This document shows, piece by piece, positions 25,890 to 33,961 of a stretch of 38,021 nt of DNA. The DNA is taken from NCBI RefSeq assembly GCF_010994375.1, contig NZ_WHMA01000009.1, positions 1-38,021 of the forward strand, written 5' to 3'. The DNA comes from Halomonas sp. NO4. GTDB lineage: Bacteria > Pseudomonadota > Gammaproteobacteria > Pseudomonadales > Halomonadaceae. Every line of letters starts with the position of its first letter. The stretch's first letter is position 1. The position numbers were made by a program, and so were the translations under genes. A model generated the notes under the pieces. That model ran no database searches, was not told the DNA's origin, and worked only from the letters and a program-made list of their open reading frames with translations.

Positions 25890-26387
25890 ATGACCGACGG
25901 TAAACTGGTGGCCGGCAAAGTCGCCGGCACCTACCGCGTCACCGAGGCGGTAACCGAAAGCGAGTTGCTGCAGTTCGCCAAGCGGCTCGCTAAGAGGCGG
26001 CTGGCCAGGGGACGCAAGATCACCCAGCCGGCCCTGGCCTTCGAGTACTTGCAAGTACTGCTTCAGGACTACGAGCATGAGGTATTCAGCGCCGTGTTCC
26101 TCGACAGTCAGCATCGCGTAATCTGCTTCGAGGAGCTGTTTCGCGGCACCATCGACTCGGCCAGCGTCTACCCCCGTGAGGTGGTCAAGCAGGCGCTGGC
26201 ACACAACGCTGCCGCCGTGATCCTGGTCCACAACCACCCCTCTGGCGATCCCGCGCCCAGCGACGCCGACCGGCGCATCACCCAGCGCCTGCAGGAAGCG
26301 CTGGGACTGATGGAGATCCGCGTCATCGATCACATCGTGGTGGGGAGAGAGGGATGTGAGTCGTTTGCGGAGCGAGGGTATCTGTGA
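25890..26387 (+). CDS. radC: RadC-like JAB-domain protein
   Basis: A 165-residue RadC/MPN(+) protein with a JAMM metal motif: HNHPSGDPAPSDAD in the C-terminal half, preceded by the family block LDSQHRVICFEELFRGTIDSASVYPREVVKQAL. It is the short plasmid/island form without the N-terminal helix-hairpin-helix found in the chromosomal version. The ATG at 25890 has GGAG about seven bases upstream. It is the last gene of the rightward module and is followed by a strong terminator. RadC proteins are abundant on mobile elements beside recombination genes, but their reaction is still debated; DNA repair is not firmly shown. Confidence 0.92.
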   Translation: MTDGKLVAGKVAGTYRVTEAVTESELLQFAKRLAKRRLARGRKITQPALAFEYLQVLLQDYEHEVFSAVFLDSQHRVICFEELFRGTIDSASVYPREVVKQALAHNAAAVILVHNHPSGDPAPSDADRRITQRLQEALGLMEIRVIDHIVVGREGCESFAERGYL

Positions 26388-26408
26388 CGCTCAAGCGCGA
26401 TCTGTATC

Positions 26409-26442
26409 CGGTGCTGCCCTTCGGGGCAGTACCGTCTTTCTT
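26409..26442 (+). terminator. Terminator after RadC-like gene
   Basis: An 11-base stem with one wobble pair (CGGTGCTGCCC / GGGCAGTACCG) is closed by a stable UUCG tetraloop and followed by TCTTTCTT. It ends the rightward module before the convergent helicase gene. Confidence 0.85.
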
Positions 26443-26530
26443 CTGATCATTCTTTTTTTGATAACTGGCAGCTATCGGCCAAGAGCAGCCGTCGAAAGCG
26501 CCTACTGACCAATTCCGTCTCGGAGTTTGG

Positions 26531-27949
26531 CTAGCCAACGGTCGGATTCGCGCTACACACAACGAGCTTCATTGAGCCTCTTGTCATGGCCACATATAGG
26601 TGCTGTGCGCTCATCCCCTCTGTATTCATTAGCACCACCACCTCGGCTTCCAACCCTTTGAGCAGCAACGTACTTCCAACAGCACGTTTGGGAAGCGGGC
26701 GTCCCAGCAGCCGATTCTCTTCCCGCACGCGCCTGGCCGCTTCCGCCAATGAGACTGTTCCCGACGAGGCGTCCCGGAGCGCCTTGAGAACACCGTAGAG
26801 GATGGCCGGCCGGTACACGCGAACGTTCGGCTGCGCACGCAGTGCCGACAACAACTCGGCAGCACCGGAAAGCGATGGCGATTGAGCGAAAGCCAGAGCA
26901 CAGCTCTCCGCCACGCTTGGGGGATTTCTCGCGGTTCCTCGTTGCAGAGATCCCAGACGCCGCGTAAATTCCGGCACGCCCAGATTGGTCATGACGCTCT
27001 GCGCCAGTGCCAGCAGTTGTCCCAGCGCATCAAATGATCTCTCATCGAACCCGTTGGCGAAGGCAATGAGGTCTCGTAGGTCGACTGCCTCGACCGTCGA
27101 AGCTCCTGGTATCTGGCTCGCAAAGTTCTGTTGAGCTGCCCGGTTGCGGCTGTCGGCAATGATGAGCACGCGCGCATCAGCGGTAGGCGGCACTGCCCTC
27201 GCCGCGGCTAGGCGCTGGGCGTGATCGTTGGGCGGTAAGGCCTGCATCCAGGTTACGTGCTTCGGTGGCCCACTGCGCAGATCCACCGACTGCCCCGCAG
27301 CCAACACCCCGCGGGCCTCCAGCAACCATTGCCCAAGTGCTTCCGCACCGGCGTTGCGCCATCGCCAGGGAGTTGTCAGTTCCCCGACGACAGGGAAATG
27401 TGCGCACACCTGTTGGTTCCAATCGACCAGCGTATTGCCACGGAACCCGAAGATCGCCTGCATCGGGTCGCCCAGCACGCAGGTCGGGAGGATCAGCGAG
27501 AGGAAGTAGACGATGTGGTGCTGAGGCACCGAACAGTCCTGATACTCATCAACGATGAGGTGCGCATACGAGGCTTTCAGCACCTCGCTGATATGCCCGG
27601 CTTGCAGCAGCCTCCAGGCGGCGTCACGGATTGCCGGGTAGTCGCGTGCAGGCGCGGCTAACTGTAGAATTTCTGGATTGTGGGCACTGCGGCCGGGGAA
27701 GACCGAGATAAGCCGGATGGCCCAGCCATCGATGGTGCTCAACCGATAGGCGCTGGTTGGCACCCCGGCGCGATCCAACCGGCCGCGCAGGGCCGCAACC
27801 CCGGCGTTCGTGTGTGTCAGCACAAGGATGGGCTTGCTGCCCCGATGGCCGGCAAGCGCGTGGGCGATCAACTGCGTCTTGCCGCAGCCGGCCGGTGCGG
27901 TGACGGTACCGCGATTGATCGCACGAAGATCGATTTCAACGGGGCCCAT
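26531..27949 (-). CDS. UvrD-like helicase (GajB-like)
   Basis: A 472-residue superfamily 1 helicase. Walker A is APAGCGKT (18-25), motif Ia LVLTHTNAGV (42-51), motif II DEYQD (134-138), motif III LGDPMQAIFGFRG, and C-terminal motifs GSTLLLKGLEAEVVVL and LYVAMTRG. The length and order match GajB of Gabija (about 490 aa) rather than full-length UvrD (over 700 aa). Its start overlaps the end of the OLD-type gene by 14 bases, the arrangement of gajA-gajB. GajB senses DNA ends/unwound DNA and works with the GajA nuclease. No terminator is obvious after it, but the RadC terminator lies about 90 bases beyond on the opposite strand. I infer Gabija membership; another OLD-UvrD pair is possible. Confidence 0.88.
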   Translation of the reverse strand: MGPVEIDLRAINRGTVTAPAGCGKTQLIAHALAGHRGSKPILVLTHTNAGVAALRGRLDRAGVPTSAYRLSTIDGWAIRLISVFPGRSAHNPEILQLAAPARDYPAIRDAAWRLLQAGHISEVLKASYAHLIVDEYQDCSVPQHHIVYFLSLILPTCVLGDPMQAIFGFRGNTLVDWNQQVCAHFPVVGELTTPWRWRNAGAEALGQWLLEARGVLAAGQSVDLRSGPPKHVTWMQALPPNDHAQRLAAARAVPPTADARVLIIADSRNRAAQQNFASQIPGASTVEAVDLRDLIAFANGFDERSFDALGQLLALAQSVMTNLGVPEFTRRLGSLQRGTARNPPSVAESCALAFAQSPSLSGAAELLSALRAQPNVRVYRPAILYGVLKALRDASSGTVSLAEAARRVREENRLLGRPLPKRAVGSTLLLKGLEAEVVVLMNTEGMSAQHLYVAMTRGSMKLVVCSANPTVG

Positions 27950-29669
27950 TTGCGGCCCACCCGAATACTTGGTCCATCAGCGCACGGAAGCCCGGATTAC
28001 AATGAGGCAGGTCTGGCGCGACGATGGTCCTCGCCACGTCCTCCATCCAGGAAATAGACTTAAACCAGCCAGCCTTTCGGATGCGCGCCGCCTGCCCAAG
28101 GATAGCCCTGCGCTCCGCCGCCAGGGCACCGGTGTTCTGGATCTCGTCCCAGACCTGCTGGAAGGTGAGCGTGTTGTTCGAGGCTGTACGCAGGTGTTCA
28201 ATAATCAGGTCGCCATGCAGCTCATTGGCATAGGTGATCAATTTCTTGCACGCATCTGGCGTGAGGCTGCCGAATAGCTCGTCCTCCAGCGCACGGCCCG
28301 CTCGATAGGCGACGATGGCACCGCCGCTCTCGACAAATGCCTGCTCGATGGCCGGCGTGGGTTTCTTGTCGTCGTCGCGCAGCACCATGACCCGATAGCC
28401 TAGGGTCTGGAAGGCCGCAGCGCGGGCATACGGTCGATCAGGATCCCCGCCACCGCAGTCGATGAGAGCGACCCCCAACGCCGCCAGCGATACGCCTCCT
28501 TGGTCGAGACTGAACAGGTCCAAGCCGCGCAGCAGACCGATTTCACTGGCACCCTCGCACACGACCACAGACCCTGCCAGGAAGGCCTCAGGGTAAAGGC
28601 GGATCGTGCTTTGGATGCCATTGCCGGCCCCAACCAGGCAGGCCTCGTGGCCTTGAGGACTATGGCGCAGCACGAAGAGCTGACCGCCCGACAGTTCTCT
28701 CAGCGCCACGGGGGAGTGAGTGGTGAGGAACACCTGCAGCGGAGCAGCGTCCTCCTTCGCACCGAGGGAGCCCAGGAAACGGGCAATGCGGTGCGGCTCC
28801 AGCCCGTACTCCAACTCATCCGAGAGCACAATCGACGCTTTGCCAGCCGCCTGGCGCTGCAGGCCGGCGACGAGCAGGCGCGTGGAGCCGACACCCAGAC
28901 CGCGAAGCGGGATGCCACTTTCGTTGTGCAGGGAGATGGTGCCGCCACCGAACGACACCGAATGCGAATCCAGGAGCGCTTTGGCCTTAGCGCCGATGTT
29001 GACGCCCAGTTCCTGGGCGGTGTCGGTGACGATCCCCAGCGCTTCTCCCAACTGTTGCTCGGCCTGGTCTCCGAAGGCGCTACGTGCATCCCTGGCTGCC
29101 TTGACAAGAGCGGCTGATGCGTCGGCTCGCTCCTCCGAGACGCGGTTCAGAACGGAGCCACGCTGCCATCCCAGGTTGAAGTTTGCGAACGCGCCGATAC
29201 GTGTGGGAGCCAGGGCGACGCGATCCTTCCACGCGAGCGTCTTGACGATGCCTTGCTGGGCCGCGCGTTCGGAGACCAAGGTCCAAGAGGGCTCCAGGTC
29301 ACTCGCGACGGTCAGGTTCAGGCAAAGCACGACCTCCGCGTCGACCGATGGTTCGTCTTCGACGGCGCCGGTGGTGGCGTCGAAGGCACGCAGGAAGGCG
29401 CCGTAGCTCTCCAGTGTCCTCATGGCATCGTCAAGGCCACCGAGCGTTAGGGTGATACTGATCGGGGACGTGATGTCCAGGCCGAAGAAGTCCGCATCCG
29501 AGAACTGGACATTGCGCCTGGCCCCAAGGCACAGGTCGATTGCATCCAGCACTGAAGACTTACCGCTGTCACCCGGACCGATCAGGCAGTTGATGCCCGG
29601 TGCCGGACACCAGGCTAGTCGCTGGATGCCGCGGAAGTTGGCGATCTCGATTTTCCTGATTCGTGCCAT
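27936..29669 (-). CDS. OLD-family ATPase with TOPRIM nuclease domain (GajA-like)
   Basis: A 577-residue protein with an N-terminal ABC ATPase: MARIRKIEIANFRGIQ, Walker A GPGDSGKSS (31-39), a GVGSTRLL signature near 259-266, Walker B VLSDELEYGLEP (Asp284/Glu285) and an H-loop His318 (TTHSP). The C-terminal TOPRIM domain has VVCEGASEIGLL (Glu372) and VLRDDDKK (Asp432-434) as metal ligands. The length is close to GajA (about 580 aa). In Gabija, GajA is a nucleotide-regulated DNA endonuclease. GGAGG precedes the ATG at 29669. It follows the DUF3800 gene by 36 bases and overlaps the helicase gene by 14. The metal-binding residues appear intact, so activity is expected. Confidence 0.9.
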   Translation of the reverse strand: MARIRKIEIANFRGIQRLAWCPAPGINCLIGPGDSGKSSVLDAIDLCLGARRNVQFSDADFFGLDITSPISITLTLGGLDDAMRTLESYGAFLRAFDATTGAVEDEPSVDAEVVLCLNLTVASDLEPSWTLVSERAAQQGIVKTLAWKDRVALAPTRIGAFANFNLGWQRGSVLNRVSEERADASAALVKAARDARSAFGDQAEQQLGEALGIVTDTAQELGVNIGAKAKALLDSHSVSFGGGTISLHNESGIPLRGLGVGSTRLLVAGLQRQAAGKASIVLSDELEYGLEPHRIARFLGSLGAKEDAAPLQVFLTTHSPVALRELSGGQLFVLRHSPQGHEACLVGAGNGIQSTIRLYPEAFLAGSVVVCEGASEIGLLRGLDLFSLDQGGVSLAALGVALIDCGGGDPDRPYARAAAFQTLGYRVMVLRDDDKKPTPAIEQAFVESGGAIVAYRAGRALEDELFGSLTPDACKKLITYANELHGDLIIEHLRTASNNTLTFQQVWDEIQNTGALAAERRAILGQAARIRKAGWFKSISWMEDVARTIVAPDLPHCNPGFRALMDQVFGWAANGPR

Positions 29670-29705
29670 GTAGTTCCTCCCTGCTGGTATGCGTCCGTGA
29701 CAGCT

Positions 29706-30761
29706 TCACGTGGGTTTGGTGCCGAAGTGCTTGGCGAAGTAGTCGATCATTTCCGCCGCCTGCGCACCTTCACGGAATTGCTTCTGTTCATCGAAGTTGA
29801 TCGATGGCACCAAGTGGATGAACTGCTCATCGGCGTACAGAGATAGCACGGCCTGCGGGTCCAATAGTGGCGGGCGCAGGCCGGTCAGTCCGTTGGCGGC
29901 CTCGATGGCGGCGCCAATCATGACGTCGGCGATCTGCACAGCTGGACTGGTCTTCGAATCGACCTGGGTCACAAAAGATAGCTTGAGCGGGAAGCGGATG
30001 CTCGCGATCTGCGTCTGCCTGAATTCGACTTCATCCTGATGGTCGATGTAGCGCTGCAGTAGCTCGTGATACCTGAGCAGGTTCTTCGACTGATCGTGCA
30101 TGACCAGGTAAGGACCTGCTGCCATCACCTCCATCCGGGTGATCAGGGACTGGAGCACCACCATCGCCGCATCGGTCGAGACCCCCGGCGTGGCGATCGC
30201 GGACAGGCACTCAGGCGTCCCAAGCGCGAGCGGCCCCAGCGCTTCGGGCATTTCGCGCCAGTTGAGTTTCCTGGCCGCCTTTACCAACGCCTCCAGGGCC
30301 TGCGGGGTCTTTTCCTTCACCGCCCGCTGGAAGGTCGCAAGCAGATCATCGAATGCCGCCTTGCCGAGCAAAGTGGGGCCGACGGTGTACAGCAGCGAAG
30401 CCAGGGCGTAGTTCTGCCCGTCCTTGTAGAAGTCCTGACCGAGCTCGTAGTAGAACGGCTCGACAGCGTAGTCTAGGAACATGAGGAGCAGCAGGAAACG
30501 CTTGTCGCAGACGTAGGTCACGCACTTGTGTTGGGAGAGCACGGCGCGCTGCAAGTCGATCAGCGGCTGCCGGTAGCCCGGTCGGCGTGCCAGCGCGTGG
30601 TACTTGAGTTCGGGCGCCTGCAGCTTGGGGAAATGCTCTCGGATCAGCCGTGCCGCTTCGTCATCGCTGATGGCCACCGCAGCAGCACCTTGGAAGCGCT
30701 GCTCCGGATTCAGTAGGTCGAACCCTGTGTAGCCGCTCTCATCAATGTAGAAACACTCCAT
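29706..30761 (-). CDS. DUF3800 protein linked to a GajA/GajB-like pair
   Basis: A 351-residue DUF3800 protein. The N terminus MECFYIDESGYTG (Asp7, Glu8) is the family hallmark, and the later KYHA block (LKYHALARR) and a C-terminal QIADVMIGA segment fit the RNase H-like fold proposed for it. The ATG at 30761 is preferred because a GGAAAGG stretch lies just upstream; a further upstream frame start at 30806 would overlap an AT-rich promoter-like spacer. It is the first gene of a three-gene minus-strand run, 36 bases before the OLD-type gene. DUF3800 proteins are common in defence islands with unknown function; a nuclease role is a family-level guess. Its tight linkage here suggests a third component of the Gabija-like system. 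Confidence 0.85.
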   Translation of the reverse strand: MECFYIDESGYTGFDLLNPEQRFQGAAAVAISDDEAARLIREHFPKLQAPELKYHALARRPGYRQPLIDLQRAVLSQHKCVTYVCDKRFLLLLMFLDYAVEPFYYELGQDFYKDGQNYALASLLYTVGPTLLGKAAFDDLLATFQRAVKEKTPQALEALVKAARKLNWREMPEALGPLALGTPECLSAIATPGVSTDAAMVVLQSLITRMEVMAAGPYLVMHDQSKNLLRYHELLQRYIDHQDEVEFRQTQIASIRFPLKLSFVTQVDSKTSPAVQIADVMIGAAIEAANGLTGLRPPLLDPQAVLSLYADEQFIHLVPSINFDEQKQFREGAQAAEMIDYFAKHFGTKPT

Positions 30762-30817
30762 CATCGCCTTTCCAAGTTGCAGATTTTTTGAGTGGGCAAA
30801 AATCATAGGCTCATTTA

Positions 30818-31341
30818 TTAAATTACTACATTAGCAATATTCCTCCGCAGGCGCTCAGCATCCAGCGCAAGAGGCATACGGTCATAGCTCGCCTTGGCAG
30901 CGCCTCTCGCCGGCTCGGTAAGGATGGCACACCCCGGCCTGCCGTCCGGCGCTCTGACCAGATGCTAGTGAGCCACAGCGGTTCATGATCCTGCCGTGTC
31001 AGGTAGTAAGGCTGCTTCTTACCATCGACAGGCAACCACTCGTACCAGTCGCTGGCAGGTACCAGGCAGCGGTGGTGGGCGAAGCCGCCGCGGAAATATT
31101 TAGAGGTAGCAACCTTCTCGACCCGGGCATTGATAGGCTCAGGAGCGCCCTCTCCAGCCCAGTGGGGGTGATAGCCCCACCACACAGAGTCGAGAATCAG
31201 GGCACCATCATCTTCCTGACGACGCACCGCTGTGATCCAAGTGCCCGGGGCCACGTTGTAACGAGACATCAACTCGGAGTCAGGCGCAGGGACTGCGCCA
31301 TTTTTGGGTACGGGGCTATACATAGCAAAGCAGCCACACAT
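30818..31341 (-). pseudogene. Frameshifted SRAP (YedK/HMCES) gene
   Basis: The 5' part encodes a good SRAP domain: MCGCFAMYSP with the catalytic Cys2, RYNVAPG, INARVEKV and LVPASDWYEWL. After TSIWSER near 30948 the frame changes. Adding one C to the CC at 30948-30949 restores PDGRPGCAILTEPARG, then ASYDRMPLAL and a stop at 30818, giving 174 residues. The family motif is HDRMP; here the catalytic His reads Tyr (a single C-to-T change). The 3' end is also about 40 residues shorter than typical YedK (about 220). In the uncorrected frame translation ends at 30826. SRAP proteins crosslink abasic sites in single-stranded DNA. One base could be a sequencing error, but the altered His and truncation favour decay. 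The start at 31341 is set by the required Met-Cys. Confidence 0.8.
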
Positions 31342-31819
31342 GCCAACGTCCTCAAATCTTGATGTCATTTGCTATCAGCAGCTTGCTCATGATCGATGCC
31401 GACTTACCCACTTGAAGTGTTCAGCGCGGCTTGAGCTTCGGCGGTGAAATCAAAATCATCGTCATGCGAGCAAGCCATTGTTGGATGAGCTGCCAAACCA
31501 GCACTTCCTATCCTTGAGATGATAGCGAATTCAGTACTACCCAGTTACTGCTAGCCTAGCTGAAGAAGAAAGCTTATGGGGCAGATAACAAAAAACCACT
31601 GAAATAATTTGTTCACATAGCACCCCAACGGTGCCCCGAGCCCATCGGAGCCGACCGTATATCAGCCAGTGGCTCAAGGAAGCGCTCGGCTGGTGGGGGT
31701 GAGCATGCGACATATATCGCCCATTAGCGTCACAGTAGCCTAGAGCAGGATGTTTTTTTGATTTCAAGAGAGTGATACAGATGAAAATAATGGCAGAGGT
31801 ATTCTAAGTCACCTACTCA
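31342..31819. other. Intergenic region, no convincing gene
   Basis: About 480 bases with no supported gene. A 24-codon minus-strand frame at 31404-31478 (MACSHDDDFDFTAEAQAAL...) looks like the start of a broken gene but is too short to judge. It probably contains the SRAP promoter and remnant DNA. Confidence 0.4.
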
Positions 31820-32020
31820 TCAAAATGCAGCCTGGCTCTCTTCATCTCTTTCTCTTACCTTTTCAAGAATCCAGTCTTCCACCTCGCTCTCGACCCAGGC
31901 AACATTCCTAACTCCCAGGGAGACTGGCTTTGGAAAGCTACCATCGGACATGTACTTGTAGATAGTTGAACGAGAAAGCCCTGTGTTATCCATGACCTTT
32001 GCAAGCTTGATAAGCCTCAT
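31820..32020 (-). CDS. AlpA-type phage/island regulator (66 aa)
   Basis: A 66-residue AlpA-family DNA-binding protein. It opens MRLIKLAKVMDNTGLSRSTIYKYM, where SRSTIYKYM is the recognition helix, followed by FPKPVSLG and a VAWVESEVEDWI block, the standard AlpA signature. The ATG at 32020 is chosen because it gives the exact family N terminus and has GGAGA about eight bases upstream; a longer frame from 32179 adds an unrelated stretch. AlpA-type proteins control excision or integrase genes of cryptic phages and islands. No integrase gene is visible nearby, so it may be an orphan left by rearrangement. Confidence 0.9.
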   Translation of the reverse strand: MRLIKLAKVMDNTGLSRSTIYKYMSDGSFPKPVSLGVRNVAWVESEVEDWILEKVRERDEESQAAF

Positions 32021-32408
32021 GAGAAAGTCTCCGATTTGATCCCATGAGATAGGCCATGCATGTGAGAAATTACTAAGAGTTCCCGTCCACCGAGGTGGCG
32101 CTGGCAGCCATTGATGGCTCAACCGTATAGTCCAGCTGCATGGCTGATAAGCCAGAAGCAGATCTTCCAAATGAGGCATTTAAGATTCCGCCGGCTCAAC
32201 TAAACATTCGCGCGCTCTCTTCGCCTACCGAATAAACCTGACGTTCGCATCCGCCGCACCCCTTGCATTCATCAGGATAAACTAGAAAAAACAGCCATAC
32301 AGGCTCGACAAAACACCATAACTCATTGTTTTAAATTAATTGCATGGGTTAGATTTCATGAGAAAATTTTGCAAATTTTACAAAAAAACCTTAAAATCCC
32401 ACTGAGAA
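32021..32408. other. AT-rich divergent intergenic region
   Basis: Very AT-rich spacer between the leftward AlpA gene and the rightward RHH gene, with TTTTAAATTAATT at about 32330. Both divergent promoters must lie in this spacer and the repeat array beside it. I see no other gene. Confidence 0.45.
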
Positions 32409-32453
32409 TTGTACGATATTTGTACGGAAAAACTACAATAAAACTACGTAGTT
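32409..32453. repeat. 11-bp phased repeat array, candidate operator
   Basis: Four units start every 11 bases, at 32409, 32420, 32431 and 32442: TTGTACGATAT, TTGTACGGAAA, AACTACAATAA, AACTACGTAGTT. Each has TAC at positions 4-6, and the last ends in the palindrome AACTACGTAGTT. The array lies 60 bases upstream of the RHH gene. An 11-base phase places each unit on about the same DNA face, as expected for a cooperative ribbon-helix-helix operator. Confidence 0.55.
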
Positions 32454-32512
32454 CCATTTTATTTTTCCAAGAAGAATTTTCATCTTACATAAAGCAAAAA
32501 GGGGATTAACGA

Positions 32513-33406
32513 ATGGCTATTTATAAAGGAACAAAACATGAGGCACTTAAAGGCCTAGAAGGCACATCCCGTAGGGACTTTATTTTTTATGCAAATCTTC
32601 TTGTTTCCAGCAGCCAGATATTTGGCGCGAATACCGCAAGCCCTGAGGCGTGCAGGCAGGAAGTGTTAAACTTTCTGACCAGGCACACAGGCATAGACAG
32701 AATTGAAAAAATTAATTGGCTTAACTCCAGAAGAAATTTTAGCTTGCTGCCAGATGAATACTTCGAGTGGATAGAGAATGATGAGCGTGCATGTTGCTGG
32801 GCTTGGGGATGGCTGATGATAAATCATCTCAACGAACCATCCATTACACCTGATGGGAGAAAATTGTATCCTCCCACAACAGAGTTCCAGAGCAGCTTAA
32901 CAATATTTCCCACCAACACAAAAGAACGGCTCGACTCAATAGTTCATTTTTTCGACACACTATCAAGAAACTTAGACGAAAAGAAAGAAATTATTGGAAA
33001 TATGAAAACAATATGGGCGTCAATTTCAAACGCCCCCCATCCATTGAGATTTATCGATCCTTCAAATGACCAGCAATGCGATTGGGCGTGGGAATATTTG
33101 CAAAAAAACGGTGCCAACATGATCCATTACAGCCCGATTAACAACAAAGAAAAATATCTTTCAGCCGTTGCCTCCATGGACTTAGCTGATGTCCACAGGG
33201 ACACAAAAAGAATTTTCCTGATGAACATGAAGAAGGCAGGTGATCAGAAAAAATATCGCGAGAGACAAGCAGGAAAAAAGCCTTTAAACACATTTATCAA
33301 TGAGGATTCCAAGCAGAAACTTGACTGGCTAGCCAAGCAGCGCGGGCAAAATATAAACAAGACACTTGAGTGGCTGATCGACAGAGAATATGACAGTCAT
33401 ATTTGA
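32513..33406 (+). CDS. AT-rich gene: C-terminal ribbon-helix-helix-like protein (297 aa)
   Basis: A 297-residue protein. Residues from about 255 to the end (KKPLNTFINEDSKQKLDWLA, then GQNINKTLEWLIDREY) look like a ribbon-helix-helix DNA-binding domain: a short beta segment, then two helices. The N-terminal 250 residues form an unrecognised domain rich in Trp (CCWAWGWLMI, CDWAWEYL, both W-x-W clusters) that is probably helical. AGGGG lies about ten bases before the ATG at 32513. Base composition is markedly AT-rich compared with neighbours, a sign of transfer. It is transcribed away from the AlpA gene. Together with the phased repeats upstream, it may regulate itself or the island. Function unknown. 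Confidence 0.75.
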   Translation: MAIYKGTKHEALKGLEGTSRRDFIFYANLLVSSSQIFGANTASPEACRQEVLNFLTRHTGIDRIEKINWLNSRRNFSLLPDEYFEWIENDERACCWAWGWLMINHLNEPSITPDGRKLYPPTTEFQSSLTIFPTNTKERLDSIVHFFDTLSRNLDEKKEIIGNMKTIWASISNAPHPLRFIDPSNDQQCDWAWEYLQKNGANMIHYSPINNKEKYLSAVASMDLADVHRDTKRIFLMNMKKAGDQKKYRERQAGKKPLNTFINEDSKQKLDWLAKQRGQNINKTLEWLIDREYDSHI

Positions 33407-33769
33407 ATATATTGCGCGGCCTTCCGGAAGGGGTGCTCCAAGTAGCGGCCTCACGGCGCCACCCTTGATGATCTCGATCTAGTTTTACATGTCTTGGATG
33501 CGTGCTGTTGCTCAGGCTCTGCAGGGCATAGAAGACGAATTTGATCTCTCAGGCCAGGGATCAGGCGAGGCGTAACAGAGCACCAATGCCGTTGCCTAAG
33601 GAAATGCCGGCATCTCCCTCTGGCCAGCTGCCACAGATGGCGAAGAATGGCTCAAGGGGACTGAATGACGTGGTCCCCCATTACGAAAACGACTGGGGGA
33701 CTGAGTGGGGGACCGGTGATGCTCAGAAAAAGAAAAAGCCGCTGATTTCAGCGGCTTACCTACAATTTG
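33407..33769. other. Gene-poor island/chromosome junction
   Basis: About 360 bases with no supported gene. It has a CCTTCCGGAAGG palindrome at 33420-33431, a 28-codon frame at 33489-33575, and TGGGGGAC copies at 33694-33701 and 33706-33713, with a reverse copy GGTCCCCCA at 33672-33680. This fits a worn element end next to tRNA-Ser, where an integrase gene would usually lie. Confidence 0.5.
33727..33757 (-). terminator. Terminator of tRNA-Ser
   Basis: A ten-base inverted repeat (AAGCCGCTGA / TCAGCGGCTT) is followed on the minus strand by TTTTTCTTTTT. It lies just 13 bases after the 3' end of tRNA-Ser, so it terminates that transcript and insulates it from the island. Confidence 0.85.
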
Positions 33770-33857
33770 TGGCGGAGGGGGAGGGATTCGAACCCTCGAA
33801 GCCTTTCGACTTACACACTTTCCAGGCGTGCTCCTTCGACCACTCGGACACCCCTCC
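33770..33857 (-). tRNA. tRNA-Ser(GGA)
   Basis: An 88-base class II tRNA. It has acceptor arm GGAGGGG pairing with the 3' CCCCTCC, anticodon loop CTGGAAA (anticodon GGA), a long variable arm, a GGTTCGAATCC T-arm and an encoded 3' CCA. tRNA-Ser genes are common integration targets; the accessory DNA begins at its 3' side. Confidence 0.97.
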
Positions 33858-33961
33858 GCATTGTGGTTCCCACGCCTGGCGGCAGCGCCTTATGCGTCAG
33901 AACGGCGCACATGCTATCGGCTTAAGTGCGCGATTGCAAGCCGTTTTTGGCGCTGCCCGCG

